Shown here: one piece after another, positions 8,200 to 15,237 of the stretch | How the letters are laid out: each line of letters starts with the position of its first letter | Numbering within the stretch: position 1 is the first letter of the stretch | NCBI RefSeq assembly: GCF_052048135.1 | Contig: NZ_JBNAIM010000002.1 | Location: 558,001 to 622,000, forward strand | Length of the DNA: 64,000 nucleotides | Source: Pelagibacter sp052048135 | Lineage (GTDB): Bacteria > Pseudomonadota > Alphaproteobacteria > Pelagibacterales > Pelagibacteraceae | Direction: 5' to 3' | Made by a program: the position numbers and the translations under genes | The notes under the pieces: generated by a model | What the model saw: the letters and a program-made list of their open reading frames with translations, nothing else | What the model was told of the DNA's origin: nothing | Databases searched by the model: none

Positions 8200-9474
8200 T
8201 TAGAACTGTTCTGACTCTGTAGAGCCATCCATTGCTGTAGTTGAACTTTTTCCACTACTGATCGTGTTTGATACAGCATCGAAATAAGAAGTACCAACTT
8301 CTCTTTGATGTTTTACACTTGTGTAACCATCTTTTTCACGAGCAAATTCTTGTTGTTGTATTCTTGAATATGCAGCCATGCCTTCTTTCTTATATTTTTC
8401 TGCTAATTCAAAAATTGCAATATTTTGAGTATGAAATCCTGCTAATGTAATAAACTGGAATTTATAGCCCATTTTACTTATCTCTTGTTGGAAAGAAGCA
8501 ATTTCACTATCAGATAAATGTTTTTTCCAATTAAAAGAAGGTGAACAATTGTAGGCCAAAAGTTTACCTGGAAATTTTTCGTGAATAGCATCAGCAAATT
8601 TTTTAGCTTCTTCAAGATTTGGTGTAGCTGTTTCGCACCAAATTAAATCTGAATAAGGTGCATAAGCCAAACCTCTGGATATAGCTTGTTCAATGCCCGC
8701 TTTAACATAATAAAAACCTTCTGGAGATCTTTCTCCTGTTAAAAAAGGTTTATCATTATCATCATGATCATTTGTAATTAATTTAGCAGCGTTCGCATCT
8801 GTTCTTGCAAGAATTATTAAGGGTACATCAGCTATATCTGCTGCTAGTCTTGCTGCTTTAAGATTTTTAATCATTGTTCCTGTTGGTACCAACACTTTTC
8901 CACCCATATGACCACATTTTTTTTCACTTGCTAATTGGTCTTCAAAATGAACACCCGCAGCACCTGCTTTAATAAATTTTTTTGCAAGTTCAAAAACATT
9001 TAATGGACCACCGAAACCTGCTTCACCATCAGCAATAATAGGAAGCATGTAATCAACTTTTTTTTCTTCTTTCATATCACCATCAATGACTTCCATATGC
9101 TGAATTTGATCTGCTCTTATTAATGCATTATTCATGGACTCTACTAATTTAGGTGCACTATCATATGGATATAAAGATTGATCCGGATACATTTCACCAG
9201 CACTATTTGCATCTGCTGCCACCTGCCAGCCACTTAAATAAATTGCTTTTAGTCCAGCTTTTGCATGCTGAACTGCGTGATTACCAGATAGAGATCCTAG
9301 TGTGTTCACATAAGGTTCTGAATTTAATAAGTTCCAGAGTTTTTTTGATTGTTGTTTACATAAAGAGTATTCAATTTTTAATGAACCTCTTAGTCTTTCA
9401 ACATCTTCAGGTTTATAATCTCTTTTTATACCAGCAAATCTTTTTAAGTCGTATGAGATATTCTCTGCACTCAT
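8200..9474 (-). CDS. aceA: Isocitrate lyase
   Basis: A 424-residue enzyme of the glyoxylate shunt that splits isocitrate into succinate and glyoxylate. The active-site KKCGHMGGKVLVPT motif is present, as are the N-terminal YLSGWQVAADAN and the SPSFNWKKH segments of the family, at full length. A clear AAGGAT ribosome-binding site precedes the ATG. It is transcribed away from a ScfR/RamB-type regulator, a family that controls this pathway in other bacteria. A small 53-codon gene lies just upstream on the same strand. No glycine riboswitch is visible in its leader. Confidence 0.96.
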   Translation of the reverse strand: MSAENISYDLKRFAGIKRDYKPEDVERLRGSLKIEYSLCKQQSKKLWNLLNSEPYVNTLGSLSGNHAVQHAKAGLKAIYLSGWQVAADANSAGEMYPDQSLYPYDSAPKLVESMNNALIRADQIQHMEVIDGDMKEEKKVDYMLPIIADGEAGFGGPLNVFELAKKFIKAGAAGVHFEDQLASEKKCGHMGGKVLVPTGTMIKNLKAARLAADIADVPLIILARTDANAAKLITNDHDDNDKPFLTGERSPEGFYYVKAGIEQAISRGLAYAPYSDLIWCETATPNLEEAKKFADAIHEKFPGKLLAYNCSPSFNWKKHLSDSEIASFQQEISKMGYKFQFITLAGFHTQNIAIFELAEKYKKEGMAAYSRIQQQEFAREKDGYTSVKHQREVGTSYFDAVSNTISSGKSSTTAMDGSTESEQF

Positions 9475-9521
9475 TTTTATCCTTTTTTTTATTTTAATGA
9501 ATTAAATAGAACGAATTAGAA

Positions 9522-9683
9522 TTAGTTAGAGTCGTTTAGGGTCTCAACTAGATCTTTCATTCCACTTGAACCCCAATCACAATGATCATCTCTCATGTAG
9601 ATCCCTCTGCTATTATGCTTAGCTAGATCCTCATGCTTTATGATTTGAGCCTCATTTTCATTGTTTTTTAATTTTTCGTCCAT
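9522..9683 (-). CDS. Small uncharacterised protein upstream of isocitrate lyase (53 aa)
   Basis: A 53-codon frame from the ATG at 9683 to a TAA at 9522 encodes a polar protein ending in HCDWGSSGMKDLVETLN. It is not a membrane protein and no family is recognised. It lies 47 bases upstream of aceA on the same strand with no terminator between them, so the two are probably co-transcribed. There is no strong ribosome-binding site; translation could be leaderless or weak. Its acidic and basic residues are balanced, and its codon use resembles its neighbours. Confidence 0.55.
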   Translation of the reverse strand: MDEKLKNNENEAQIIKHEDLAKHNSRGIYMRDDHCDWGSSGMKDLVETLNDSN

Positions 9684-9696
9684 GTAAATCTTATAA

Positions 9697-9785
9697 TTTA
9701 CAAGATTTACAAAATCTATAAAAAAGTTAAAAAAGCTTGTAAACTAAAGAAAAAAAATGTAAAAATAAATTTACAAAATTTACAA
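9697..9785. promoter_or_regulatory. Cluster of TTTACAA boxes, likely operator for the ScfR-type regulator
   Basis: TTTACAA occurs at 9697-9703 and 9706-9712, and again at 9770-9776 and 9779-9785, each pair with an exact 9-base repeat. A reverse copy TTGTAAA lies at 9737-9743. The boxes fill the region between the divergent aceA-side genes and the regulator gene. RamB/ScfR proteins recognise short A/T-rich TTGCAAA-like elements near aceA in other taxa, so autoregulation and aceA control are a reasonable inference. Confidence 0.55.
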
Positions 9786-9794
9786 ATAGAAAAT

Positions 9795-11231
9795 ATGAGT
9801 CAATTAAACTTAAAAATTGGTCCAAAAATCAAGGCTTTTAGAAGACAATTGGGCCTTCAGGCTAATAAATTAGCAGAAGATTTAAATATATCACCCAGCT
9901 ATTTAAATTTAATCGAGGGTGGTAAACGAAAAATTGATGGAGATTTACTATTAAAAATTTGTGAAAAACTGAATATTGAACTTTCTCAATTAACCTCAAA
10001 AACAGATATTAATCTAGAAAATACTCTTTCAGAAATTTTAGATGATAGGTTATTTGAAGATTTAGATATTTTAGGTCCAGAAGTAAAAGATTTAGTTAGC
10101 ACTAATCCAAAAATTGGGAAAGCAATAGTTCGATTAGGTGATATTTTAAAAAAGAAAGATCACGAGCTTATAAACAAAATTGAAAAATTATCTGGAAAAA
10201 TTGTTGATAACAGGAAAAATTCTTTTCCTGGAGAAGTTATTTCAGATTTTCTTCAAGATAATAAAAATTATTTTCCAAAATTAGAAGATTTTGCTAATAA
10301 AGTTTTCGAAAAAGTTCAAAAAAATAATCGAACCCGTTACATAGCACTTTGTGATTATCTTAAATCAGAATATGGAATTACAGTAAAGGATGTAATTCCA
10401 GAAGAAAACAAGCCTTTTTCAAAGATTTATAATAAAAATAAAAAAGAACTTTTATTAAGTGATTACAGTTCTCTTGAAACAAAAAAACTTCATGCAGCAG
10501 CGCAAATTGCTCAAGAGGGAGCAAGTAAAGAAATTGAAGATTATTTATCTAAATTTACTTTCCCATCAGAAGAGTCGAAGAAATTAACTAAAGTAGCTTT
10601 ATTAAATTACTGTGGTGCAGCAATCTTAATGCCATATAAACTATTTCACTCTGAGTGCAAAAAATTAAAATATGATTTAGAATTACTTCAAAATACTTTT
10701 GCAACTTCTTTTGAACAAGTTGCACATAGAGTTACATGTTTACAAGATCCAAAATTACCAGGAATACCTTTTCATTTTTTAAGGGTAGATATGGCAGGAA
10801 ATATTTCTAAAAGATTTTCATTATCTGGTATCGAAATACCAAGATATGGAGGTGCATGTCCAAGATGGAATGTTTATTCAGCTTTTACCAGACCAGGTGT
10901 TATTCAAAGTGCTGTAAGTAAAATGACAAATGGAGAAAAATATGTCTGTATTGCACGAACGGTTGAAAAGGGCATAGGAAGATTTGGTAGAACAAAAAGT
11001 ATTTTGTCAATTGGATTAGGTTGTGATGCAAAGTATGCAAAAGATTTTGTTTATACAGAAAATATAAATGTTAATGATAAATCAACTGAAATTCCAATAG
11101 GTGTGTCATGTAGAACATGCGATAGATTAGACTGTTCTCAAAGAGCCTTTCCGCCTTTACACAAGAAATTTGATGTAGATATCAATACCAGAGGTGTTTC
11201 TGTTTATGTTGGGGATAAAAACCAAAATTAA
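9795..11231 (+). CDS. ScfR/RamB/MccR-type short-chain acyl-CoA responsive transcription regulator
   Basis: A 478-residue regulator. An N-terminal XRE-type helix-turn-helix spans about residues 8-65 (LGLQANKLAEDLNISPSYLNLIEGGKRK). The central part resembles the IrrE/ImmA-like module of this family, and the C-terminal DUF2083-type domain carries the cysteine pattern VSCRTCDRLDCSQR. Relatives sense acyl-CoA or redox state and control glyoxylate shunt, methylcitrate or acetate genes. Its position, divergent from isocitrate lyase, fits that role. A 54-residue membrane protein gene follows 3 bases after its stop. Confidence 0.88.
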   Translation: MSQLNLKIGPKIKAFRRQLGLQANKLAEDLNISPSYLNLIEGGKRKIDGDLLLKICEKLNIELSQLTSKTDINLENTLSEILDDRLFEDLDILGPEVKDLVSTNPKIGKAIVRLGDILKKKDHELINKIEKLSGKIVDNRKNSFPGEVISDFLQDNKNYFPKLEDFANKVFEKVQKNNRTRYIALCDYLKSEYGITVKDVIPEENKPFSKIYNKNKKELLLSDYSSLETKKLHAAAQIAQEGASKEIEDYLSKFTFPSEESKKLTKVALLNYCGAAILMPYKLFHSECKKLKYDLELLQNTFATSFEQVAHRVTCLQDPKLPGIPFHFLRVDMAGNISKRFSLSGIEIPRYGGACPRWNVYSAFTRPGVIQSAVSKMTNGEKYVCIARTVEKGIGRFGRTKSILSIGLGCDAKYAKDFVYTENINVNDKSTEIPIGVSCRTCDRLDCSQRAFPPLHKKFDVDINTRGVSVYVGDKNQN

Positions 11232-11234
11232 GTC

Positions 11235-11399
11235 ATGCTAAAATTTATAATTCCAGCAATAATTGTATTTTTAATCGTTTTTTTTTGGGAAAATATAAAT
11301 CAAAAAATTTATCAAAAATTTAAAGTTAAAATAAGTGCTATAATTTTAATAGCTCTGTTATTAATTTTGATAGCTATTTTAGTTTTACTATACTTTTAA
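11235..11399 (+). CDS. Small two-helix membrane protein (54 aa)
   Basis: An ATG 3 bases after the regulator stop opens a 54-codon frame. It encodes a first hydrophobic helix (IIPAIIVFLIVFFW), a basic loop (NQKIYQKFKVK) and a second helix of about 20 Ile/Leu-rich residues. No family is recognised, but the clean helix-loop-helix layout and tight spacing support a real gene co-transcribed with the regulator. Confidence 0.6.
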   Translation: MLKFIIPAIIVFLIVFFWENINQKIYQKFKVKISAIILIALLLILIAILVLLYF

Positions 11400-11404
11400 A
11401 TTAG

Positions 11405-11621
11405 ATGAATAATCTTGATTCCTTTTATTATAAAATAATTGAAACAGAGAGTGTTTTAACTATAAAAAATATCAATACTACTTGGTTTTGTGCACTTTAA
11501 TAAAGAGGGAGAAATAGAGTATATTTTTGTTAATCCTATATTTAGAAAAAAAAATGTTAAAACTTGTAAAAAATATAACTATAAAAAAATATATATATAT
11601 AATTCTAGCTTTATTTTTTAA
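11405..11621 (+). pseudogene. Possible frameshifted small gene
   Basis: An ATG at 11405 gives 31 residues ending in TTWFCAL. In another frame, from a GTG at 11490, 43 residues continue with HFNKEGEIEYIFVNP before a stop at 11621, running into the next gene. A single-base change in the TTTT run near 11486-11489 would join the two into about 70 residues. It may be a decayed gene, a sequencing error or chance; no family is recognised. Confidence 0.3.
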
Positions 11622-12129
11622 CCTAAATATTGTGAGTGCAGATGATAGAGTTGATCAATTAAATATGTTATTTAATGAGCTAAAGATAAATAATCCTATT
11701 ATTGCTAATGAGGTTGAGCAAAAAATTTGGAAAATTTGGAGCACACATCCAAATGATGAAAAATTAACATCTTTATTAGCGGAAGGATCAAACTTGGTAA
11801 ATAATGATAAGTACAGTGAAGCTATTGACGTATTTTCTAAAGCTATCGAACTAGACCCATTGTGGGCTGAGGCATGGAATAAACGTGCAACAGTTTTATA
11901 TTTATCTGGTGAATTTGAAAAATCTCAAAATGATATTGATAAAGTTTTAGAATTAGAGAAAAGGCATTTTGGCGCTCTTGCTGGACAAGGTCTAGTAAAT
12001 ATACATCTTAAGAATTATGAGAAAGCAATTGAAAGTTATGAAAAAGCTAAAGAAATATATCCTTCTATGAAATCACCTGAGATAATGATTAAACAAATTA
12101 AAAAATTAATAAAGGAACAATCAATTTAA
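11554..12129 (+). CDS. Secreted TPR-repeat protein
   Basis: A 191-residue protein with a signal peptide (about residues 1-29, basic start then IYIILALFFNLNIVSA) and tetratricopeptide repeats from about residue 60 on (KYSEAIDVFSKAIELDPLWAEAWNKRATVLYLSG is the clearest pair of helices; a further repeat follows around NYEKAIESYEKAKEIYP). The ATG at 11554 is preferred over an in-frame TTG 27 bases upstream because it begins the signal peptide. It ends directly against the ATG of the site-2 protease gene and is probably a periplasmic scaffold; the partner is unknown. Confidence 0.82.
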   Translation: MLKLVKNITIKKYIYIILALFFNLNIVSADDRVDQLNMLFNELKINNPIIANEVEQKIWKIWSTHPNDEKLTSLLAEGSNLVNNDKYSEAIDVFSKAIELDPLWAEAWNKRATVLYLSGEFEKSQNDIDKVLELEKRHFGALAGQGLVNIHLKNYEKAIESYEKAKEIYPSMKSPEIMIKQIKKLIKEQSI

Positions 12130-13242
12130 ATGCTTAACTACTTATTACCTTTTATTGTATTAATATTAATTGTTGTATTCATTCATGAATATGGACATTA
12201 TTATTTTGCTAAAAAATATGGTGTTGGTGTAACAGATTTTTCAATAGGTTTTGGCCAAGAAATTTTTGGTTGGAATGATAAATCAGGAACAAGATGGAAA
12301 ATATGCTGGATTCCATTAGGTGGATATGTAAAATTTTTTGGTGATAGAAATGTTTTTTCACAAGCTGATCAACAAAAAATAATTGAAAAATACAGTGAGG
12401 AAGATCAAAAAAAACTCTTTGTGTTGAAACCTTTATATCAACGAGTTTTAATAGTTTTTGGAGGTCCATTAGCAAATTTTTTACTAGCTATAGTAATTTT
12501 TTTCTCAATCTATACTTTTATTGGAAAAGATTTTACTCCTGCAGTTATTAATGAGGTTCAAAAAGATAGTCCAGCGATGATGGGTGGATTAAAGGATAAT
12601 GATATTATTTTAGAGATAGATGGAAATAAAGTTAAAAGCATTATGGATGTTTCTAAATATATTATGATGTCTACTGACGATTTCATAGACTTTAAAGTAA
12701 AACGTTCTTACGATGAACTATTACTCAAGATTAAGCCAGATATAGTAATGGGTGAGGATAATCTTGGTAATAAAGTAAATAAAAGGATGGTTGGAATTAA
12801 GCTAGGTGCATATAACAATGAAATTAATCATGTAAAATTAGGCCCTGCGCAAGCATTTTATCATGCTGCTCATGAAGTGTATTATGTAAGTATTTCTTCG
12901 TTAAAATATATTGGTGCAATGATATTTGGTAAGGCTGACACTTCTCAACTTGGTGGACCAATAAGAATAGCTAAAATTTCTGGTCAAGTTGCTGAATTTG
13001 GGGTTTTGGCATTTATTAGTATGATGGCTTATATTTCTATAAGTCTTGGATTGATTAATTTATTTCCAATCCCAATGTTAGATGGTGGTCATTTAATGTT
13101 TTATGCTTTTGAAAAAGTTTTAGGACGTCCTTTATCTCAAAAAACACAGGAAGGTTTTTTTCGAATCGGTTTGTTTTTATTGTTATCTTTGATGATTTTT
13201 ACAACATTTAATGACTTAAAAGACATTGGTTTATTTGGATAA
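12130..13242 (+). CDS. rseP: Site-2 intramembrane zinc metalloprotease RseP (M50)
   Basis: A 370-residue inner-membrane protease. The zinc-binding HEYGH lies at residues 19-23 in the first helix, a PDZ domain follows (about residues 130-200, with SPAMMGGLKDNDIILEIDG), and the LDGGHL motif that supplies the third zinc ligand is near residue 319. It cleaves anti-sigma factors and residual signal peptides in relatives. The ATG abuts the stop of the TPR gene with no gap, so they are translated from one message. No sigma-E or anti-sigma gene is visible nearby. Confidence 0.94.
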   Translation: MLNYLLPFIVLILIVVFIHEYGHYYFAKKYGVGVTDFSIGFGQEIFGWNDKSGTRWKICWIPLGGYVKFFGDRNVFSQADQQKIIEKYSEEDQKKLFVLKPLYQRVLIVFGGPLANFLLAIVIFFSIYTFIGKDFTPAVINEVQKDSPAMMGGLKDNDIILEIDGNKVKSIMDVSKYIMMSTDDFIDFKVKRSYDELLLKIKPDIVMGEDNLGNKVNKRMVGIKLGAYNNEINHVKLGPAQAFYHAAHEVYYVSISSLKYIGAMIFGKADTSQLGGPIRIAKISGQVAEFGVLAFISMMAYISISLGLINLFPIPMLDGGHLMFYAFEKVLGRPLSQKTQEGFFRIGLFLLLSLMIFTTFNDLKDIGLFG

Positions 13243-13343
13243 AAATTTTCTAAAAAGTTAAAAAAGTAAGTAAAATCAATGTTTTTTATGAATATACCAG
13301 ATATTGTGTATAACTTATAAACAGATACTAAAAAAATTCTTGA

Positions 13344-13364
13344 TTTATCAACGTTTTTGATAAA
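13344..13364. promoter_or_regulatory. Inverted repeat in the hup leader/promoter
   Basis: TTTATCAA (13344-13351) and TTGATAAA (13357-13364) form a perfect 8-base inverted repeat with a 5-base spacer, 34 bases upstream of the HU start codon. It may be an operator or an RNA hairpin in the leader. A GGAG ribosome-binding site follows at about 13388. Confidence 0.4.
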
Positions 13365-13397
13365 GATAGTAAATAACCTAATAAAACCGGAGCTAAA

Positions 13398-13673
13398 ATG
13401 AATAAAAAACAATTAGTGGTCAAGCTTTCAGGGGCTTTAAATTTAAGTAAAGCAGACGCTGAAAGAACTTTTGACACGATTACCAACACTATTCTTGATG
13501 CTTTAAAAGCTGATGATTCAGTAAAAATTGCTGGATTTGGCACATATAAAGTGGCTAAGAGAAAAGCTAGAGTTGGAAGAAATCCTAGAACTGGTGAACA
13601 GATTCAAATCGCTGCATCACAAAAGGTTAAATTCCTACCTGCTAAAGCTTTAAAAGAAGTATTTAACAAATAG
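13398..13673 (+). CDS. hup: Histone-like DNA-binding protein HU
   Basis: A 91-residue HU/IHF protein. The DNA-intercalating beta-arm carries the conserved GRNPRTGEQIQIAAS segment with the proline, and GFGTYKV precedes it. The KVKFLPAKALKE C-terminus favours HU over IHF. It compacts DNA and helps replication and transcription, probably as a homodimer. A good ribosome-binding site (CCGGAGC) lies 8-12 bases upstream of the ATG, and a strong terminator follows, so this is a single-gene transcript. Confidence 0.95.
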   Translation: MNKKQLVVKLSGALNLSKADAERTFDTITNTILDALKADDSVKIAGFGTYKVAKRKARVGRNPRTGEQIQIAASQKVKFLPAKALKEVFNK

Positions 13674-13681
13674 TAAGTTTT

Positions 13682-13716
13682 AACAGCCTTGACGTATAAT
13701 GCGTTAAGGCTGTTTC
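13682..13716 (+). terminator. Intrinsic terminator after hup
   Basis: AACAGCCTT (13682-13690) pairs perfectly with AAGGCTGTT (13706-13714), with further partial pairing toward the loop, followed by a short T-rich tail. It lies 9 bases after the HU stop and separates HU from amtB. Confidence 0.8.
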
Positions 13717-13718
13717 TA

Positions 13719-13801
13719 TATGCAAAAACTGCATAGCCAATTTTCGCAATCAACGTTAGTTATTTAGATTTATAAAATTATAAACCCTCACTTAAACAGG
13801 G
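13719..13801 (+). promoter_or_regulatory. amtB leader with two inverted repeats
   Basis: TATGCA (13719-13724) and TGCATA (13730-13735) form an inverted repeat with a 5-base spacer, a possible operator. Further on, CCCT (13785-13788) can pair with AGGG (13798-13801), whose last bases belong to the GGGAGG ribosome-binding site of amtB. The spacing of the first repeat does not match an NtrC site, and the second hairpin is short. Confidence 0.35.
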
Positions 13802-13809
13802 AGGTCTTT

Positions 13810-15111
13810 ATGACTAAATTATTAAAAAAAATAAGTGCACCACTTATAAGTTTAGTGTTTTTATTAAACATGAGTAGTGCAGGTATGGCAGAGACTACAG
13901 TTTCTGCTGAAGTAGGTTTTATATTTAATACCCTATTATTCTTAATTTGTGGTTTTCTAGTTATGTTTATGGCGGCAGGTTTCGCGATGCTAGAATCTGG
14001 TATGGTTACATCAAAAAGTGTATCCGTAATTTGTGCTAAGAATATAGGTTTATTTTCAATCGCAGGAATAATGTTCTGGATGGTAGGTTACAACTTAGCT
14101 TATGGGATTCCAGAAGGTGGATACATTGGAAAATTTGTGCCATGGTCAGATGCTAGTGCAGTAGACACTGGTTATTCAGATGGTTCAGATTGGTATTTCC
14201 AGATGGTATTTTGTGCTACAACAGTATCAATTGTATCTGGAGCTATGGCTGAAAGAATTAAGCTATGGCCGTTCTTTTTATTTGCTGCAATCCTTTCAGG
14301 AATTATTTATCCAATCGTAATGGGTTGGCAGTGGGGTGGAGGCTGGTTAGCAGAATTAGGTTTTTCTGATTTTGCTGGTTCAACTTTAGTACACTCAACT
14401 GGTGGTGCAGCTGCTTTAGCTGGTGCTATGATTATTGGTCCTAGACTTGGAAGATTTACTAAGTCAGGTGCTCCAGCTCCACTTAAACCATTTGCAGCTT
14501 CGTCAATTCCATTAGTTACAATTGGTGTATTTATTTTATGGCTAGGTTGGTTTGGTTTCAACGGTGGTTCACAATTAGCTATGGGAACTGCTGACGATGC
14601 AATTGCTGTTTCAACAATCTTTATTAATACATTTTTAGCTGGTGCTGGTGGTGTATTAGGTGCTGCCACAATCACTAGATTACATTTTGGTAAAACTGAT
14701 GTAGTTCAAATGTTAAATGGTTGTATTGGTGGATTAGTTGCTGTAACAGCAGAACCATTAATGCCATCACCATTAGCTGCAATTTTAATTGGTGCAGTAG
14801 GTGGTTTAATTGTGGTTTATGGTACTAAACTATTATTCTCATTACAAATTGATGATGTAGTTGGTGCAGTACCTGCACACTTATTTGCTGGTATTTGGGG
14901 TACATTAATTGTGCCTGCAACGAATGCTGATGCATCTTTTAGCACACAGTTGATCGGAGTAATATCTGTGAACGTGTTTGTATTTGTAGTCGCTTACATT
15001 GTCTTTAGTTTAATGAAAGCAACTATTGGCCTAAGATTAAGTAAAGAAGGTGAATCTAAGGGTACAGACGTTACGGAAACAGGTGTAATTGCTTACGCTA
15101 TACGTGACTAA
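13810..15111 (+). CDS. amtB: Ammonium transporter (Amt family)
   Basis: A 433-residue inner-membrane channel. A signal-like N-terminus (to about residue 27) precedes 11 transmembrane helices. The Amt signature DFAGSTLVHSTGGAAALAGAMIIGPRLGRF region carries the first pore histidine, and VPAHLFAGIWGT the second. It takes up ammonium. A strong GGGAGG ribosome-binding site lies 5 bases before the ATG. No PII (glnB/glnK) gene is adjacent, unlike the usual glnK-amtB pair. A structured element follows the stop codon. Confidence 0.95.
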   Translation: MTKLLKKISAPLISLVFLLNMSSAGMAETTVSAEVGFIFNTLLFLICGFLVMFMAAGFAMLESGMVTSKSVSVICAKNIGLFSIAGIMFWMVGYNLAYGIPEGGYIGKFVPWSDASAVDTGYSDGSDWYFQMVFCATTVSIVSGAMAERIKLWPFFLFAAILSGIIYPIVMGWQWGGGWLAELGFSDFAGSTLVHSTGGAAALAGAMIIGPRLGRFTKSGAPAPLKPFAASSIPLVTIGVFILWLGWFGFNGGSQLAMGTADDAIAVSTIFINTFLAGAGGVLGAATITRLHFGKTDVVQMLNGCIGGLVAVTAEPLMPSPLAAILIGAVGGLIVVYGTKLLFSLQIDDVVGAVPAHLFAGIWGTLIVPATNADASFSTQLIGVISVNVFVFVVAYIVFSLMKATIGLRLSKEGESKGTDVTETGVIAYAIRD

Positions 15112-15180
15112 TTGTTAACAATAAAGGGGTTCTTCGCTCTCTGTGTATCTCCGCGATTACTCATCGAAGGGCCCCTTAAA
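15111..15180 (+). ncRNA. Candidate structured RNA downstream of amtB
   Basis: A perfect palindrome ATTGTTAACAAT (15111-15122) is followed by a long hairpin. AAGGGGTTCTTCG (15124-15136) pairs with CGAAGGGCCCCTT (15165-15177) over 13 positions including two G-U pairs. The 28-base apical part can form a second small helix (GTATC with GATTAC, one bulge) around a TCCGC loop. No T-tract follows, and a separate strong terminator lies downstream, so this is not simply the terminator. It is G+C-rich for this genome. It matches no RNA family I can name. Confidence 0.55.
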
Positions 15181-15205
15181 TTTCTCTCTAAGTTAGTTAA
15201 ATAAA

Positions 15206-15233
15206 AAAAAGCCCCTCCCTCAAGGGGCTTTTT
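15206..15233. terminator. Bidirectional intrinsic terminator
   Basis: AAAAAGCCCCT (15206-15216) and AGGGGCTTTTT (15223-15233) form a perfect stem with a 6-base loop, with A and T tracts on both sides. It ends the amtB transcript on the plus strand and the heptosyltransferase-like gene on the minus strand. Confidence 0.9.
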
Positions 15234-15237
15234 ATTT

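Noticed and set aside
9475..9794. A glycine riboswitch or other aptamer upstream of aceA
   Set aside because: SAR11 uses riboswitches for some carbon genes, so I looked for conserved glycine-aptamer blocks. None are visible; the region holds a small frame and TTTACAA boxes.
13719..13735. An NtrC site in front of amtB
   Set aside because: The TGCA half-sites are only 9 bases centre to centre, and NtrC sites need a longer spacing with GC-rich inner bases. No sigma-54 promoter (GG-n10-GC) is seen.
14307..14675. A 122-codon open frame on the minus strand inside amtB
   Set aside because: It is antisense to a well-conserved transporter, is rich in Pro/Ala as expected from reading Gly/Ala codons backwards, and has no ribosome-binding site.
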